NCBI GenBank assembly: GCA_947474445.1
Contig: CANJJY010000128.1
Coordinates: 1-10,567 of the forward strand
Origin: Oligoflexaceae bacterium
Lineage (GTDB): Bacteria > Bdellovibrionota_B > Oligoflexia > Oligoflexales > Oligoflexaceae
Reading direction: 5' to 3'
Length of the DNA stretch: 10,567 bases
Below are positions 1-6,979 of the stretch, in pieces. Below the pieces are notes generated by a model. The model ran no database searches, was not told the DNA's origin, and saw nothing but the letters and a program-made list of their open reading frames with translations. How positions within the stretch are numbered: the first letter of the stretch is position 1; each line of letters begins with the position of its first letter. The position numbers and the translations under genes were made by a program.

Positions 1-79
<79 letters not shown>

Positions 80-282
80 AATCCTTGCACGAGTCTTTCG
101 ACTCGATTTTCTACATATAAGACTCAATCGTTTCGATCCGAAGATCTCTGCGATCAAGAATTGACGTTTGCGCTTACTTCTTTGCGTCTTCTATTCAGTT
201 TTCAAAGAACCTTCGGCGACCTTAACTTCCCTAATCATCTTCTTGTCTTAGGTCCGTTTCGTTTTCTCTACTACCGCCGTGA
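80..282 (-). promoter_or_regulatory. 16S leader with boxA-like antitermination site and small hairpin
   Basis: This is the transcribed leader between the predicted start (~282) and the mature 16S end. On the minus strand, 210 to 191 reads GTTCTTTGAAAACTGAATAG, matching the boxA-type sequence found upstream of many bacterial 16S genes, where NusB/S10 bind for rRNA antitermination. A perfect 6-bp stem with a 4-nt loop lies at 90-105 (CGAGTC-TTTC-GACTCG), just upstream of the mature 5' end, possibly part of the pre-16S processing region. The partner strand of any RNase III stalk would lie beyond the left edge and cannot be checked. No protein gene is supported on either strand in this stretch. 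Confidence 0.7.
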
Positions 283-288
283 AGAAGG

Positions 289-317
289 TTTATACGCGAC
301 CACCCCCGAGCCGTCAA
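289..317 (-). promoter_or_regulatory. strong sigma70-type rRNA promoter
   Basis: On the minus strand TTGACG (317-312) is separated by exactly 17 bp from TATAAA (294-289), near-consensus -35 and -10 boxes, pointing at the 16S gene. The predicted start is near 282, giving a ~200-nt leader. The DNA just upstream of the -35 (about 322-350) is AT-rich, as expected for an UP element contacting the RNA polymerase alpha subunit. The position, match quality and downstream boxA together make this the likely main rrn promoter. Confidence 0.8.
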
Positions 318-392
318 CAGGCAAAGTACATAAATTTTCAAGATTATTTGCGGTCTTATTTGACTTACTGAAAGTGATGGGGTGAGGTGCGG

Positions 393-428
393 GCAAGGTT
401 TCTGCTGCATCTGGGCTCAAAGCCTTGC
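393..428. repeat. imperfect inverted repeat between the che operon and rrn promoter
   Basis: GCAAGGTTT (393-401) and AAAGCCTTGC (419-428) form a 9-bp stem with one bulged base and a 17-nt loop. It lies 40-80 bp beyond the stop codon of the last chemotaxis gene on the minus strand and could be a weak end-of-operon structure. No T-run follows on either strand, so it does not look like an intrinsic terminator. Nothing else is recognisable between 318 and 470 apart from the AT-rich rrn promoter flank. Confidence 0.3.
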
Positions 429-470
429 AGTGCAATGGTTACAGAGAACCTGGCTGCGCCTTGAGGAGAC

Positions 471-1142
471 TTAAGAGGCTTTTTTCTCGGGACCGAAATG
501 AGAGCGGAAGCGGACTTTCTCGTCTTCTGTCGTGTACTGGCGGAAGGTTAGATCCTTGATATCATCCGTGACCCGTTCAATATCCGCAGGTCGACAGCGG
601 TGTTCGTAATCGATCAGTAGATAACTGAGACCGGTCTGCAGAGCCCTTAGCGACATTGTGACATGATCGATCTTTTGGGCTATGACATCTTCCGCAGATA
701 GAGTCCCTATAATACCGAAGAGGAGGCTTCCTAGCTGCTGGTCAAGCTGTTCGAGACTCTTCATGTCTCCTTCGAACTTGCCGTTCAGGCGATTGATGCG
801 ATTACGCACCAATACCTCAGGTTCGAAAGATAGAATCGGTTTACTAGGGGAGCCTTGATCGATTTGAGAGGCTGACTTCTCAAACAAATCGTCGACGACT
901 TTCTGTAGATCTTGAATGAGTACTTCGGTCTCGGCATCTGGATTGACGAAGGTCGATTCGAGCACTTTTTCAGCCTGTTCCCGTTTGTCTTCGGTTGCTT
1001 GACTGATGCCTTCGACTCCCTTCATGACCGTTTCTACAGCACTCACCATCGTTTCGCGGACGCTGAGCAGTTGCTCTTCAGTCAGCTTAGTGAAGTGCTG
1101 CAGAAAGGAAATCAATTGAGTACTCGAATCTTGATCAACCAT
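471..1142 (-). CDS. CheZ-like CheY-P phosphatase homologue A (DxxxQ protein)
   Basis: A 223-residue all-helical, charged, cytoplasmic protein without signal peptide or membrane segment. Residues 152-156 read DVIAQ, followed by KIDHV: the DxxxQ signature in which CheZ supplies the acidic residue and glutamine (D143/Q147 in E. coli) that position water to hydrolyse the phospho-aspartate of CheY. As in CheZ, the motif sits in a long helix followed by a leucine-rich segment (165-178). The protein is clearly paralogous to the gene at 1559-2209: shared N-terminus (FTKLTEEQL against FTHLTENQL), DxxxQ helix and C-terminal YTxExEKxxFxxxFG. The ATG at 1142 is preceded by GAGGG at 8-nt spacing. It is the last gene of a three-gene operon, 18 bp after cheY. 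CheZ-like function is inferred from motif plus context; a structural CheY-binding protein is the alternative. Confidence 0.72.
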   Translation of the reverse strand: MVDQDSSTQLISFLQHFTKLTEEQLLSVRETMVSAVETVMKGVEGISQATEDKREQAEKVLESTFVNPDAETEVLIQDLQKVVDDLFEKSASQIDQGSPSKPILSFEPEVLVRNRINRLNGKFEGDMKSLEQLDQQLGSLLFGIIGTLSAEDVIAQKIDHVTMSLRALQTGLSYLLIDYEHRCRPADIERVTDDIKDLTFRQYTTEDEKVRFRSHFGPEKKAS

Positions 1143-1160
1143 GGATCACACCCTCGGTGA

Positions 1161-1523
1161 TTAACCAGCTATCTTCGATACGGCAGCTACCAATTGATCC
1201 GGCTGGAATGGCTTAACCAACCACCCCTTTGCTCCAGCGGCTTTTGCTCGTTGAATGAGATCCGAGGCACCTTCTGTGGTCAGCATGATGACGGGAACGG
1301 TGTTGCCGTCCGCCTTCAGCTTTTCGACCATTTCGAGGCCATTCATGTTTGGCATATTTACGTCACTGATGATCATTGCCACATCTTTGTTCGCCTTTAG
1401 TTTTTCAATTCCATCCTGCCCGTCTTCTGCCTCGACGACCTGATATCCGCCTTTTGTCAAAGTGAAACTCACTTGTTGACGGATAGTTTTCGAGTCGTCC
1501 ACGATCATGATCTTCTTGCCCAT
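1161..1523 (-). CDS. cheY: single-domain chemotaxis response regulator CheY
   Basis: A stand-alone 120-residue receiver domain, the usual CheY length. Acidic pocket D9/D10, phospho-acceptor D54 (in SDVNMPNMNG), switch threonine T82 (MLT) and invariant lysine K104 (LVKPF) are all present, so phosphorylation should be normal. The aromatic switch position (Tyr106 in E. coli) is a tryptophan, W101 in GWLVKPF, as in many CheY proteins of proteobacterial multi-cluster chemotaxis systems. There is no output domain, so it acts by binding a partner such as the flagellar motor switch or a phosphatase. A strong ribosome site AGGAGAG sits 5 nt before ATG 1523. It lies between two CheZ-like paralogues (gaps of 35 and 18 bp), suggesting that both act on it. 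No CheA kinase is in view. Confidence 0.95.
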   Translation of the reverse strand: MGKKIMIVDDSKTIRQQVSFTLTKGGYQVVEAEDGQDGIEKLKANKDVAMIISDVNMPNMNGLEMVEKLKADGNTVPVIMLTTEGASDLIQRAKAAGAKGWLVKPFQPDQLVAAVSKIAG

Positions 1524-1558
1524 TGCAATCTCTCCTGAAAAGTATGAGGAAACGTTGG

Positions 1559-2209
1559 CTAAGAAACACGCCTGATTTCTTTAGGGTGTCCGAACAGCTG
1601 ATGAAAAATTTGCTTTTCGCTTTCCGCCGTGTAGCTGAGATACACCTCACTGAGAACTCGATTGCGAAAAGCCTTAATGGCCTCAGGGGTGTTGTGCTTC
1701 TTGTAATCGGCGAGGACGACCGATAATTCATTCCTCATAATAGCCAGGGAACTGATCACGTGGCTGAGTCTCTGGGCCATAAGATCATCGTTGGAGACAG
1801 ATCCGACAACTTTCAAGACCAGGCGCTGCAGTTCGCCATCGGTTCGGCTTAATGCTTCCATATGTTTCGTGAACACCCCTCCAGCCCGCATCATTTGGCT
1901 CTCGAGAGTATTTTTCCGAATATCTTCGTTTGTTTCCTGTCCGATATTTGCCGTCTCGAGCTTTTCGAGTTCTTGCCTGTCCGAACTGATCAAATTTTTC
2001 TGCTGTGCGTCATGGACAAGGATTTCGTTAGCCTTTTTTTTCTGGTTAGAAGCGCTTTCGCTCATTCCCATTACGCTATCCATCACATTGCGAACGGTGT
2101 CTTCCATCATTTTTCTTACCGCAGTCAGCTGATTTTCTGTCAAGTGAGTGAAGTCTCGCACAAAGTCGATCAGAATCTTGGAGGCTATGGTTTCTTCCTT
2201 GCGTTCCAC
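1559..2209 (-). CDS. CheZ-like CheY-P phosphatase homologue B (DxxxQ protein)
   Basis: A 216-residue helical cytoplasmic protein, first gene of the operon. Residues 142-146 read DLMAQ followed by RLSHV, the CheZ-type DxxxQ signature. From memory, the ~29 residues starting at this Asp align without gaps to E. coli CheZ from D143, including a VL pair about 24 residues downstream. It shares with its paralogue at 471-1142 the N-terminal helix, the G(T/S)(L/V)S segment before the motif and the C-terminal YTxExEKxxFxxxFG. The middle (about 65-115) is Gln/Lys/Glu-rich and has diverged. The start is GTG at 2209, preceded by AAGGGG at a 6-nt spacing; no better start is seen. E. coli CheZ is a dimer of long helical hairpins; the same is expected here. 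Phosphatase activity is inference from motif and the adjacent cheY. Confidence 0.72.
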   Translation of the reverse strand: MERKEETIASKILIDFVRDFTHLTENQLTAVRKMMEDTVRNVMDSVMGMSESASNQKKKANEILVHDAQQKNLISSDRQELEKLETANIGQETNEDIRKNTLESQMMRAGGVFTKHMEALSRTDGELQRLVLKVVGSVSNDDLMAQRLSHVISSLAIMRNELSVVLADYKKHNTPEAIKAFRNRVLSEVYLSYTAESEKQIFHQLFGHPKEIRRVS

Positions 2210-2285
2210 TTCCGACCCCTTAAGTGCTGAAGGAATCCGGGATTTCTTCTAGTAAAAACGACATGCATTGCCATTTATTACTGAA

Positions 2286-2300
2286 GGAACCACAAGTTCC
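2286..2300. repeat. short inverted repeat in the che operon leader
   Basis: GGAAC-CACAA-GTTCC is a perfect 5-bp inverted repeat with a 5-nt centre. If transcription starts near 2306 from the candidate promoter at 2314-2339, it would form a small hairpin at the extreme 5' end of the mRNA. Alternatively it may be an operator-like dyad. It is short enough to arise by chance. Confidence 0.25.
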
Positions 2301-2313
2301 GAACTCTTGCACC

Positions 2314-2339
2314 CTATCGGTCACAAAGCCCAAACCTTA
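2314..2339 (-). promoter_or_regulatory. candidate FliA (sigma28) promoter for the che operon
   Basis: On the minus strand TAAGGTTT (2339-2332) is followed after 10 bp by ACCGATAG (2321-2314). The enterobacterial sigma28 consensus is TAAAGTTT-N11-GCCGATAA, so 7 of 8 and 6 of 8 bases agree, with a spacer one base short. It would give a leader of about 97 nt before the GTG at 2209. Sigma28 control fits chemotaxis genes well, and no good sigma70 promoter was found in this interval. The spacing deviation keeps confidence moderate. Confidence 0.38.
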
Positions 2340-2365
2340 AATCGGAGGGACTCAATTTTATTTAA

Positions 2366-2413
2366 GGCCCTGTAATTATTAGATAATAGGGCCGCATTTT
2401 GCATCTTTTTCTA
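2366..2413 (+). terminator. terminator-like hairpin in a divergent intergenic region
   Basis: GGCCCT (2366-2371) pairs with AGGGCC (2388-2393), and ATTAT (2375-2379) with ATAAT (2383-2387), giving an 11-bp stem with a 3-nt bulge (GTA) and loop TAG. On the plus strand it is followed by T-rich sequence, ATTTTTGCATCTTTTTCT (2396-2413). The shape is that of an intrinsic terminator on the plus strand, yet no plus-strand gene lies upstream, because the che operon runs left. It may insulate the helicase gene, end a small untranslated transcript from about 2210-2365, or be a regulatory dyad. Confidence 0.42.
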
Positions 2414-2480
2414 CTGCATAGCTTGGCTCTTCGCGAATTTCTGTCAGAATTTTGGCGTGATCGGTGGTCTTGCCGGGCCG

Positions 2481-2489
2481 TGTTATACT
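2481..2489 (+). promoter_or_regulatory. extended -10 promoter for the SNF2 helicase gene
   Basis: TGTTATACT contains the extended -10 form TGnTATACT. No good -35 is found at 16-18 bp upstream (2461-2466 reads TCGGTG), which is typical of extended -10 promoters. The predicted start near 2496 would leave a very short leader of about 12 nt before ATG 2508, with only a weak ribosome-binding sequence (GGA at 2502-2504). Confidence 0.4.
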
Positions 2490-2507
2490 ATCTGAAGAGT
2501 CGGACCG

Positions 2508-5348
2508 ATGCAGATCCTCCTGCTGTGTGAGCCCTATCGAGTGAAGACTAATATACTTGAATACTTCTATGAGCACGTTGATGAAGACGACTGGCTGAGC
2601 GGTCTCAATCTATATACTTCGGGCAAAGTCGAAGCTGTGCGATCCATGCATGGGCTTATCACCTCTCGGATTGGTGCCACAGGACTGCGCGGCGAAGAGA
2701 CCCGACTTAAAATTCATCCAAACGGCCACTGTATCCAGTGGATCGAATGTACGTGCAAAAAAAATCGCCTGAGTGGCCAATATTGCGAACATCTGGCCGC
2801 TTTCATGATAAGCATCGATCGAGAGCGGCCACAGCTTTTAGCAACGCTCGATGCAAAAATGCCCCTTAAGCATCCTGTTGCGCCTCGCAAAAAAGTCACG
2901 AAAGTAGAAGCCGAAAAAGAAAAGCGAGAAAGGGGTGACGGCGCCGCGCAAACCATTTTGAGTCACCTCAAAGGGAATATCCAATACGTCCGCTTGCTCG
3001 CGAATGGTCCGACCATGCGGATCAGACTAGAGATCAAGCCCGGCGAATATACGAATTATCACCTCGATCTTGACGATGCTGCTAAATTTCTTCAAAGCAA
3101 TCCAAAGTTGGCGTCAGCCAGCGATGAGATTCGCCAGCTCAAGGTACACACCGCACAAGTCATTCGTGGGACGCGGATCTATCAAGAAGATGACGAACGA
3201 CTCATTGCGGAGCGCGTCATTGCTATTCCCCACACTCCAGCTGCATTTCAAAAGCTGGCTGAAAAAGAGTCGGCTTATTCTGCTTTTCCCGATCCACACC
3301 GGATGCTCACCATCGTCGACCCCAAAGGCAAAGAGGGTCACTTTGAATTTATCCCGTTAAAGAACGCGCAAAAATTTCTCGGTAAGGAGTTCTTTTTCCT
3401 TCCCGAGCGCGGATACTGGAAGGTAACGGAAGGCGATGTCACGGCAGCTTGGGCAGATCTGCCGATTCGCAAAACTTATAAAGACGACGCATCTGCAAAT
3501 TTCGTTCAAGATAACTTCGTCGAATATCTAAACGAAGGTCCCATCTGGCTCGACCAAAGTCTAAAGACAGCCGTAATCGAAAGCGCTCCGAAGCTATCCG
3601 AGATTCGCATCGCAAAGGCCACCGAAGGTTGGTTCTATCTCGACCCCCGATACCAAAGCGGTGGCGAGACCATCTCTATGCTTGACCTCGTCACTCAATT
3701 TCGCAAGAAGAAGCGGAATTATCTAAAAAAGGGTGGCAAATGGATTCGCATCCCTGATTTTGTGAAGGATCACAACTGGGAAACGGATGAAACCGGCGAA
3801 TTCATCAAAGTTTCGGCCTTGGGCCTCATGCGCCTCAAAGCCGCTGTCGGCGACTTTGATCAGTTTGTGGGAAGCAAAAAGATACTCAACCAAATTCGCG
3901 ACCAACTTGAGTTCAAGGAAAACATCAAGGTCCCCAGCCTCTCCCATACTAAACTCAACCTCCGCGAGTACCAGGCGACCGGCGTCCAATGGATGTGGTG
4001 GCTCTACGAGAATAAACTTCACGGTCTGCTCGCCGATGAAATGGGCCTAGGTAAAACCCATCAAGCAATGGGACTTATGTCAGCGATCCAATCGCGTGTA
4101 AAAAAACCTCATTTCCTCGTGATTTCTCCAACGACTGTTCTTGACCATTGGGAAGACAAGGTCAACGCTTTCTGCCCAAATCTCAAGCCATTCAAACACC
4201 ACGGCCCAAAACGAGCCCAAAATATCGCAAAGATCATGGAATCAAGAGATTTGATGATCACCAGCTACGGGGTTCTATTAAGAGACATTAAGCAATTGAC
4301 GGCAATTCATTGGGACGCGATCATCCTAGATGAAGCTCATTTCGTCAAGAATCAGGACACTGCAACCTATCAGGCAGTTTGCCTTCTTCAAGGCGACATT
4401 CGCCTCTGCTTGACAGGTACCCCGATCGAAAATCATTTAGGCGAGATGAAAAACCTCTTTGATTTCCTGGTTCCAGGTTATCTGGGATCCGACGAGTATT
4501 TTCGGAAGAATTTTCTGCAGCCCATAGATAAGGGACGGGAACCAGAAACCGAATTGGCTCTTCAAAAGTTGATTCATCCCTTCAAAATGCGACGAAACAA
4601 GGTCAATGTCCTTCACGATCTTCCTGAAAAAGTCGAGGATATTCGTCATTGCAACCTTTCGCCTGATCAGATCAAGATTTATCGGGAGGTTCTCGAAATG
4701 AAAGCGCGACCTATCCTCGAAACGTTGCGCGACGAAGCTAATCCTGTTCCCTATTTGCATGTTTTCGCGGTACTGACTCTCCTCAAACAAATTTGCAATC
4801 ATCCTTTGCTGGTCCATCCCGGTTCATTGGACAAGTTTGAGAGCGGAAAATTCGAAGTTTTGAAGGAGTTGCTCGCAGAAGCGCTCGACAGTGGCCATAA
4901 GGTGGTCATATATAGCCAATATGTCGAGATGATTCGGATTATCAGCGAGTATCTGAAAGGGCAGCAAATTGGACATGCTGTGCTCACGGGCCAAACTAAA
5001 AATCGCGGAAAAGTAATCGATACTTTTCAAACCGACCCCAATTGCAAGATATTCGTCGGTTCACTCTTGGCTGGTGGCATCGGTATCGACTTAACGGCAG
5101 CATCCGTCGTGATCCATTACGATCGGTGGTGGAATGCCAGCAAGGAAAACCAGGCCACCGACCGCGTGTACCGCATAGGTCAAAATAAAAATGTTCAAGT
5201 TCTCAAGCTCGTCACCCGCGGTACCCTCGAAGAGAAGATTGACCTACTGATCGCCAGTAAACGCGAGCTATTTGAGAAATTCATGGATAGGGACGAAGAA
5301 TTGTTTAAAACCTTTTCTCGAAGCCAACTTATCGAACTCCTCCAATAG
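2508..5348 (+). CDS. SWIM zinc-finger SNF2-family DEAH helicase/translocase
   Basis: A 946-residue protein. Near the N-terminus is a SWIM zinc finger, CxC-x9-CxH (C81, C83, C93, H95). The C-terminal half is a full SNF2 ATPase: Q-motif region (LREYQATGVQW, about 485-495), Walker A DEMGLGKT (510-517), DEAH Walker B (608-611), motif III LTGTPIEN (635-642), motif V GIGIDLT (857-863) and arginine-finger motif QATDRVYRIGQ (882-892). The stretch between (about 115-480) is not a domain I can name; its KK-rich 125-140 segment looks like a linker. SNF2 proteins translocate on double-stranded DNA to remodel protein-DNA complexes; SWIM fingers bind nucleic acid or protein. No partner is encoded nearby, so the role is open: RapA-like recycling, repair or nucleoid remodelling are possibilities. 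ATG 2508 keeps the conserved segment before the finger. It converges on gltX with a 10-bp gap and no visible terminator. Confidence 0.9.
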   Translation: MQILLLCEPYRVKTNILEYFYEHVDEDDWLSGLNLYTSGKVEAVRSMHGLITSRIGATGLRGEETRLKIHPNGHCIQWIECTCKKNRLSGQYCEHLAAFMISIDRERPQLLATLDAKMPLKHPVAPRKKVTKVEAEKEKRERGDGAAQTILSHLKGNIQYVRLLANGPTMRIRLEIKPGEYTNYHLDLDDAAKFLQSNPKLASASDEIRQLKVHTAQVIRGTRIYQEDDERLIAERVIAIPHTPAAFQKLAEKESAYSAFPDPHRMLTIVDPKGKEGHFEFIPLKNAQKFLGKEFFFLPERGYWKVTEGDVTAAWADLPIRKTYKDDASANFVQDNFVEYLNEGPIWLDQSLKTAVIESAPKLSEIRIAKATEGWFYLDPRYQSGGETISMLDLVTQFRKKKRNYLKKGGKWIRIPDFVKDHNWETDETGEFIKVSALGLMRLKAAVGDFDQFVGSKKILNQIRDQLEFKENIKVPSLSHTKLNLREYQATGVQWMWWLYENKLHGLLADEMGLGKTHQAMGLMSAIQSRVKKPHFLVISPTTVLDHWEDKVNAFCPNLKPFKHHGPKRAQNIAKIMESRDLMITSYGVLLRDIKQLTAIHWDAIILDEAHFVKNQDTATYQAVCLLQGDIRLCLTGTPIENHLGEMKNLFDFLVPGYLGSDEYFRKNFLQPIDKGREPETELALQKLIHPFKMRRNKVNVLHDLPEKVEDIRHCNLSPDQIKIYREVLEMKARPILETLRDEANPVPYLHVFAVLTLLKQICNHPLLVHPGSLDKFESGKFEVLKELLAEALDSGHKVVIYSQYVEMIRIISEYLKGQQIGHAVLTGQTKNRGKVIDTFQTDPNCKIFVGSLLAGGIGIDLTAASVVIHYDRWWNASKENQATDRVYRIGQNKNVQVLKLVTRGTLEEKIDLLIASKRELFEKFMDRDEELFKTFSRSQLIELLQ

Positions 5349-5358
5349 CTCGAAAGGG

Positions 5359-6807
5359 CTAAGACTTCTTCACCTGCTGAAGCCCATGGTCAAGAACGTC
5401 TTTAACTCGAAAGCGGACGATCTCTCTGCCGAGAACTTCAAGTGTTTCAGCTAACGGCGGCGAATCTTTTCTTCCCGTCGTAATCATTCGAACAGTCATG
5501 AAATAATCCTTAGGTTTCCAAGCTATCTTTTCGCGATGAATATTCAACACATCATGGATCGTTTTCGTGTTCCAGTCGTCAATGCCATCAAATAGATCCA
5601 ATAACTCAGTCAACATTACTCGCATCGATTCTGAATCTTTGCTTGAAGGGATTACCTCTACTCCGTGATAATCAAGGGCGCCATTAAAAAAGAAACTGTT
5701 CTTGTCAACGAACTGCTCAAATCGAGTCATGCGTTCTAGGACGAGTGGTTTCATCTTCAAAAGGTATTCGGGGTTAAATATTTCGTTGCGAATATAGTCG
5801 ACAAACGCATGATCGTCCATGCGATGCATGTAGTGCTGGTTGAGCCATGTGAGTTTGACTAAATCGAAAACAGGCCCTCCCAAAGATATTTTTTTGAGGT
5901 CAAAAACTTCAATCATGTCGCTCAACTCAAAAATTTCCCGGTCTTCACCGTAACTCCAGCCCATCAGAGCCAAAAAATTATTGAGAGCATGAGGCAAAAT
6001 TCCTGCTCGTTTATAATAGGCGAGAGAAACAGGATTCTTTCGTTTCGAAATTTTCGATTTGTCGGCATTTCTGAGCAAAGGCATATGGCAAAACACAGGT
6101 TCATCCCAACCAAAGGCACGATAGAGCAGGACATGCTTGGGGGTCGAAGAAATCCATTCTTCGGCTCTGATTACGTGCGTAATTTGCATGAGATGATCGT
6201 CGACCACATTGGCTAAATGATAAGTAGGAAAACCATCAGTTTTTAGTAGGACTTGATCGTCGACACGGTCATGTTCAAACTCGAGCTCTCCCCGCAGGTA
6301 GTCCTGGAATCTTATCACACCTGCCTTTGGAGCCGAAAGACGCACGACATGAGGTATCTTTTCCAGCAACTTTCCAGAGACCTGAGCCGGAGTCAAACCT
6401 CGGCATTGACCATCATATCGAGTAGTCTGTCCGGCAGCTTTTTGCTGCTGCCTGAGCTCGTCAAGACGCTCAGGAGTACAAAAGCATTTATAGGCATGGC
6501 CTTTATCGATCAGCAGTTGGGCATGCTGCCGATAAATTTCGGTACGCTCCGACTGACGATAAGGACCAAAAGGCCCTCCACAATCAGGTCCTTCATCCCA
6601 ATTCAAACCCAACCATTTGAGACTAGCCAAAATCTGCTGCTCGCTCGATGCTCTGGCCCGTGTTTGATCCGTATCTTCGATACGAAGGACAAACTTGCCG
6701 CCGTTCTTTTTGGCGAAAGCATAGTTAAACAGAGCGATATAAGCCGTTCCCACATGCGGGTCACCGGTCGGAGACGGGGCAATGCGAACGCGAATCTCTC
6801 GGCTCAT
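5359..6807 (-). CDS. gltX: glutamyl-tRNA synthetase
   Basis: A 482-residue class I aminoacyl-tRNA synthetase, normal length for bacterial GluRS, which charges tRNA-Glu with glutamate in the cytoplasm. The HIGH-box region is PSPTGDPHVGT (11-21), with HVGT in place of HIGH as in many GluRS. LRIEDTDQTR (41-50) is the family glutamate-pocket signature, and the KMSKS loop is KISKRKNP (252-259). C108xC110 and C135 resemble part of the GluRS zinc-binding insertion, but the fourth ligand is unclear. The C-terminal third is the helical anticodon-binding domain, ending with a plausible full-length tail. ATG 6807 is preceded by GAAGGA at 8-nt spacing. A discriminating (Glu only) or non-discriminating enzyme cannot be told apart by eye. 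Confidence 0.97.
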   Translation of the reverse strand: MSREIRVRIAPSPTGDPHVGTAYIALFNYAFAKKNGGKFVLRIEDTDQTRARASSEQQILASLKWLGLNWDEGPDCGGPFGPYRQSERTEIYRQHAQLLIDKGHAYKCFCTPERLDELRQQQKAAGQTTRYDGQCRGLTPAQVSGKLLEKIPHVVRLSAPKAGVIRFQDYLRGELEFEHDRVDDQVLLKTDGFPTYHLANVVDDHLMQITHVIRAEEWISSTPKHVLLYRAFGWDEPVFCHMPLLRNADKSKISKRKNPVSLAYYKRAGILPHALNNFLALMGWSYGEDREIFELSDMIEVFDLKKISLGGPVFDLVKLTWLNQHYMHRMDDHAFVDYIRNEIFNPEYLLKMKPLVLERMTRFEQFVDKNSFFFNGALDYHGVEVIPSSKDSESMRVMLTELLDLFDGIDDWNTKTIHDVLNIHREKIAWKPKDYFMTVRMITTGRKDSPPLAETLEVLGREIVRFRVKDVLDHGLQQVKKS

Positions 6808-6829
6808 TATGTTTTTCCTTCAGTCATTC

Positions 6830-6858
6830 TTGAATTTCGACAGGAGATTCTTTATACA
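6830..6858 (+). promoter_or_regulatory. sigma70-type promoter for the PTPS-like gene
   Basis: TTGAAT (6830-6835) and TATACA (6853-6858) are separated by 17 bp on the plus strand. The start would be near 6865, giving an untranslated leader of about 115 nt. It overlaps the region through which the gltX transcript on the other strand must pass. Confidence 0.45.
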
Positions 6859-6896
6859 GGAGGTTCCCCCGTCAAGGGTGCTAGAGCTAAGTGAGT

Positions 6897-6925
6897 GTTA
6901 TAGAGTGGAGAACTTAAGACCGCAA
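6897..6925 (-). promoter_or_regulatory. sigma70-type promoter for gltX
   Basis: On the minus strand TTGCGG (6925-6920) and TATAAC (6902-6897) are 17 bp apart. Transcription would start near 6890, about 83 nt before the gltX ATG. The two divergent promoters here face across each other, so their transcripts would overlap between about 6865 and 6890. Confidence 0.42.
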
Positions 6926-6979
6926 CCCTTGTTTCTCCCCCTATGGTCCTGAATACCTTGAAAAAACTGGCGGTGCAAA

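Noticed and set aside
161..385. Plus-strand open frame of 74 codons
   Set aside because: It is antisense to the 16S leader and rrn promoter, has no ribosome site and its composition follows the leader; not a gene.
393..428. Inverted repeat as terminator of the che operon
   Set aside because: Stem is imperfect with a 17-nt loop and lacks a T-run; kept only as a weak repeat.
1862..2230. Plus-strand open frame of 122 codons, and other antisense frames over the che operon
   Set aside because: Shadows of the CheZ-like gene; low-complexity Phe/Ser-rich products typical of antisense frames.
2508..5348. SNF2 helicase as part of a DISARM/BREX-like defence island
   Set aside because: No methyltransferase, nuclease, phospholipase D-like or BREX-type partner in the window; neighbours are housekeeping genes.
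6851..6875. Second gltX promoter TTGACG/TATAAA on the minus strand
   Set aside because: The hexamers match well (same as the rRNA promoter) but the spacer is only 13 bp, too short for sigma70.
6253..6894. Plus-strand open frame of 213 codons
   Set aside because: It lies almost wholly antisense to gltX, whose protein is unmistakable; no ribosome site or recognisable domain.
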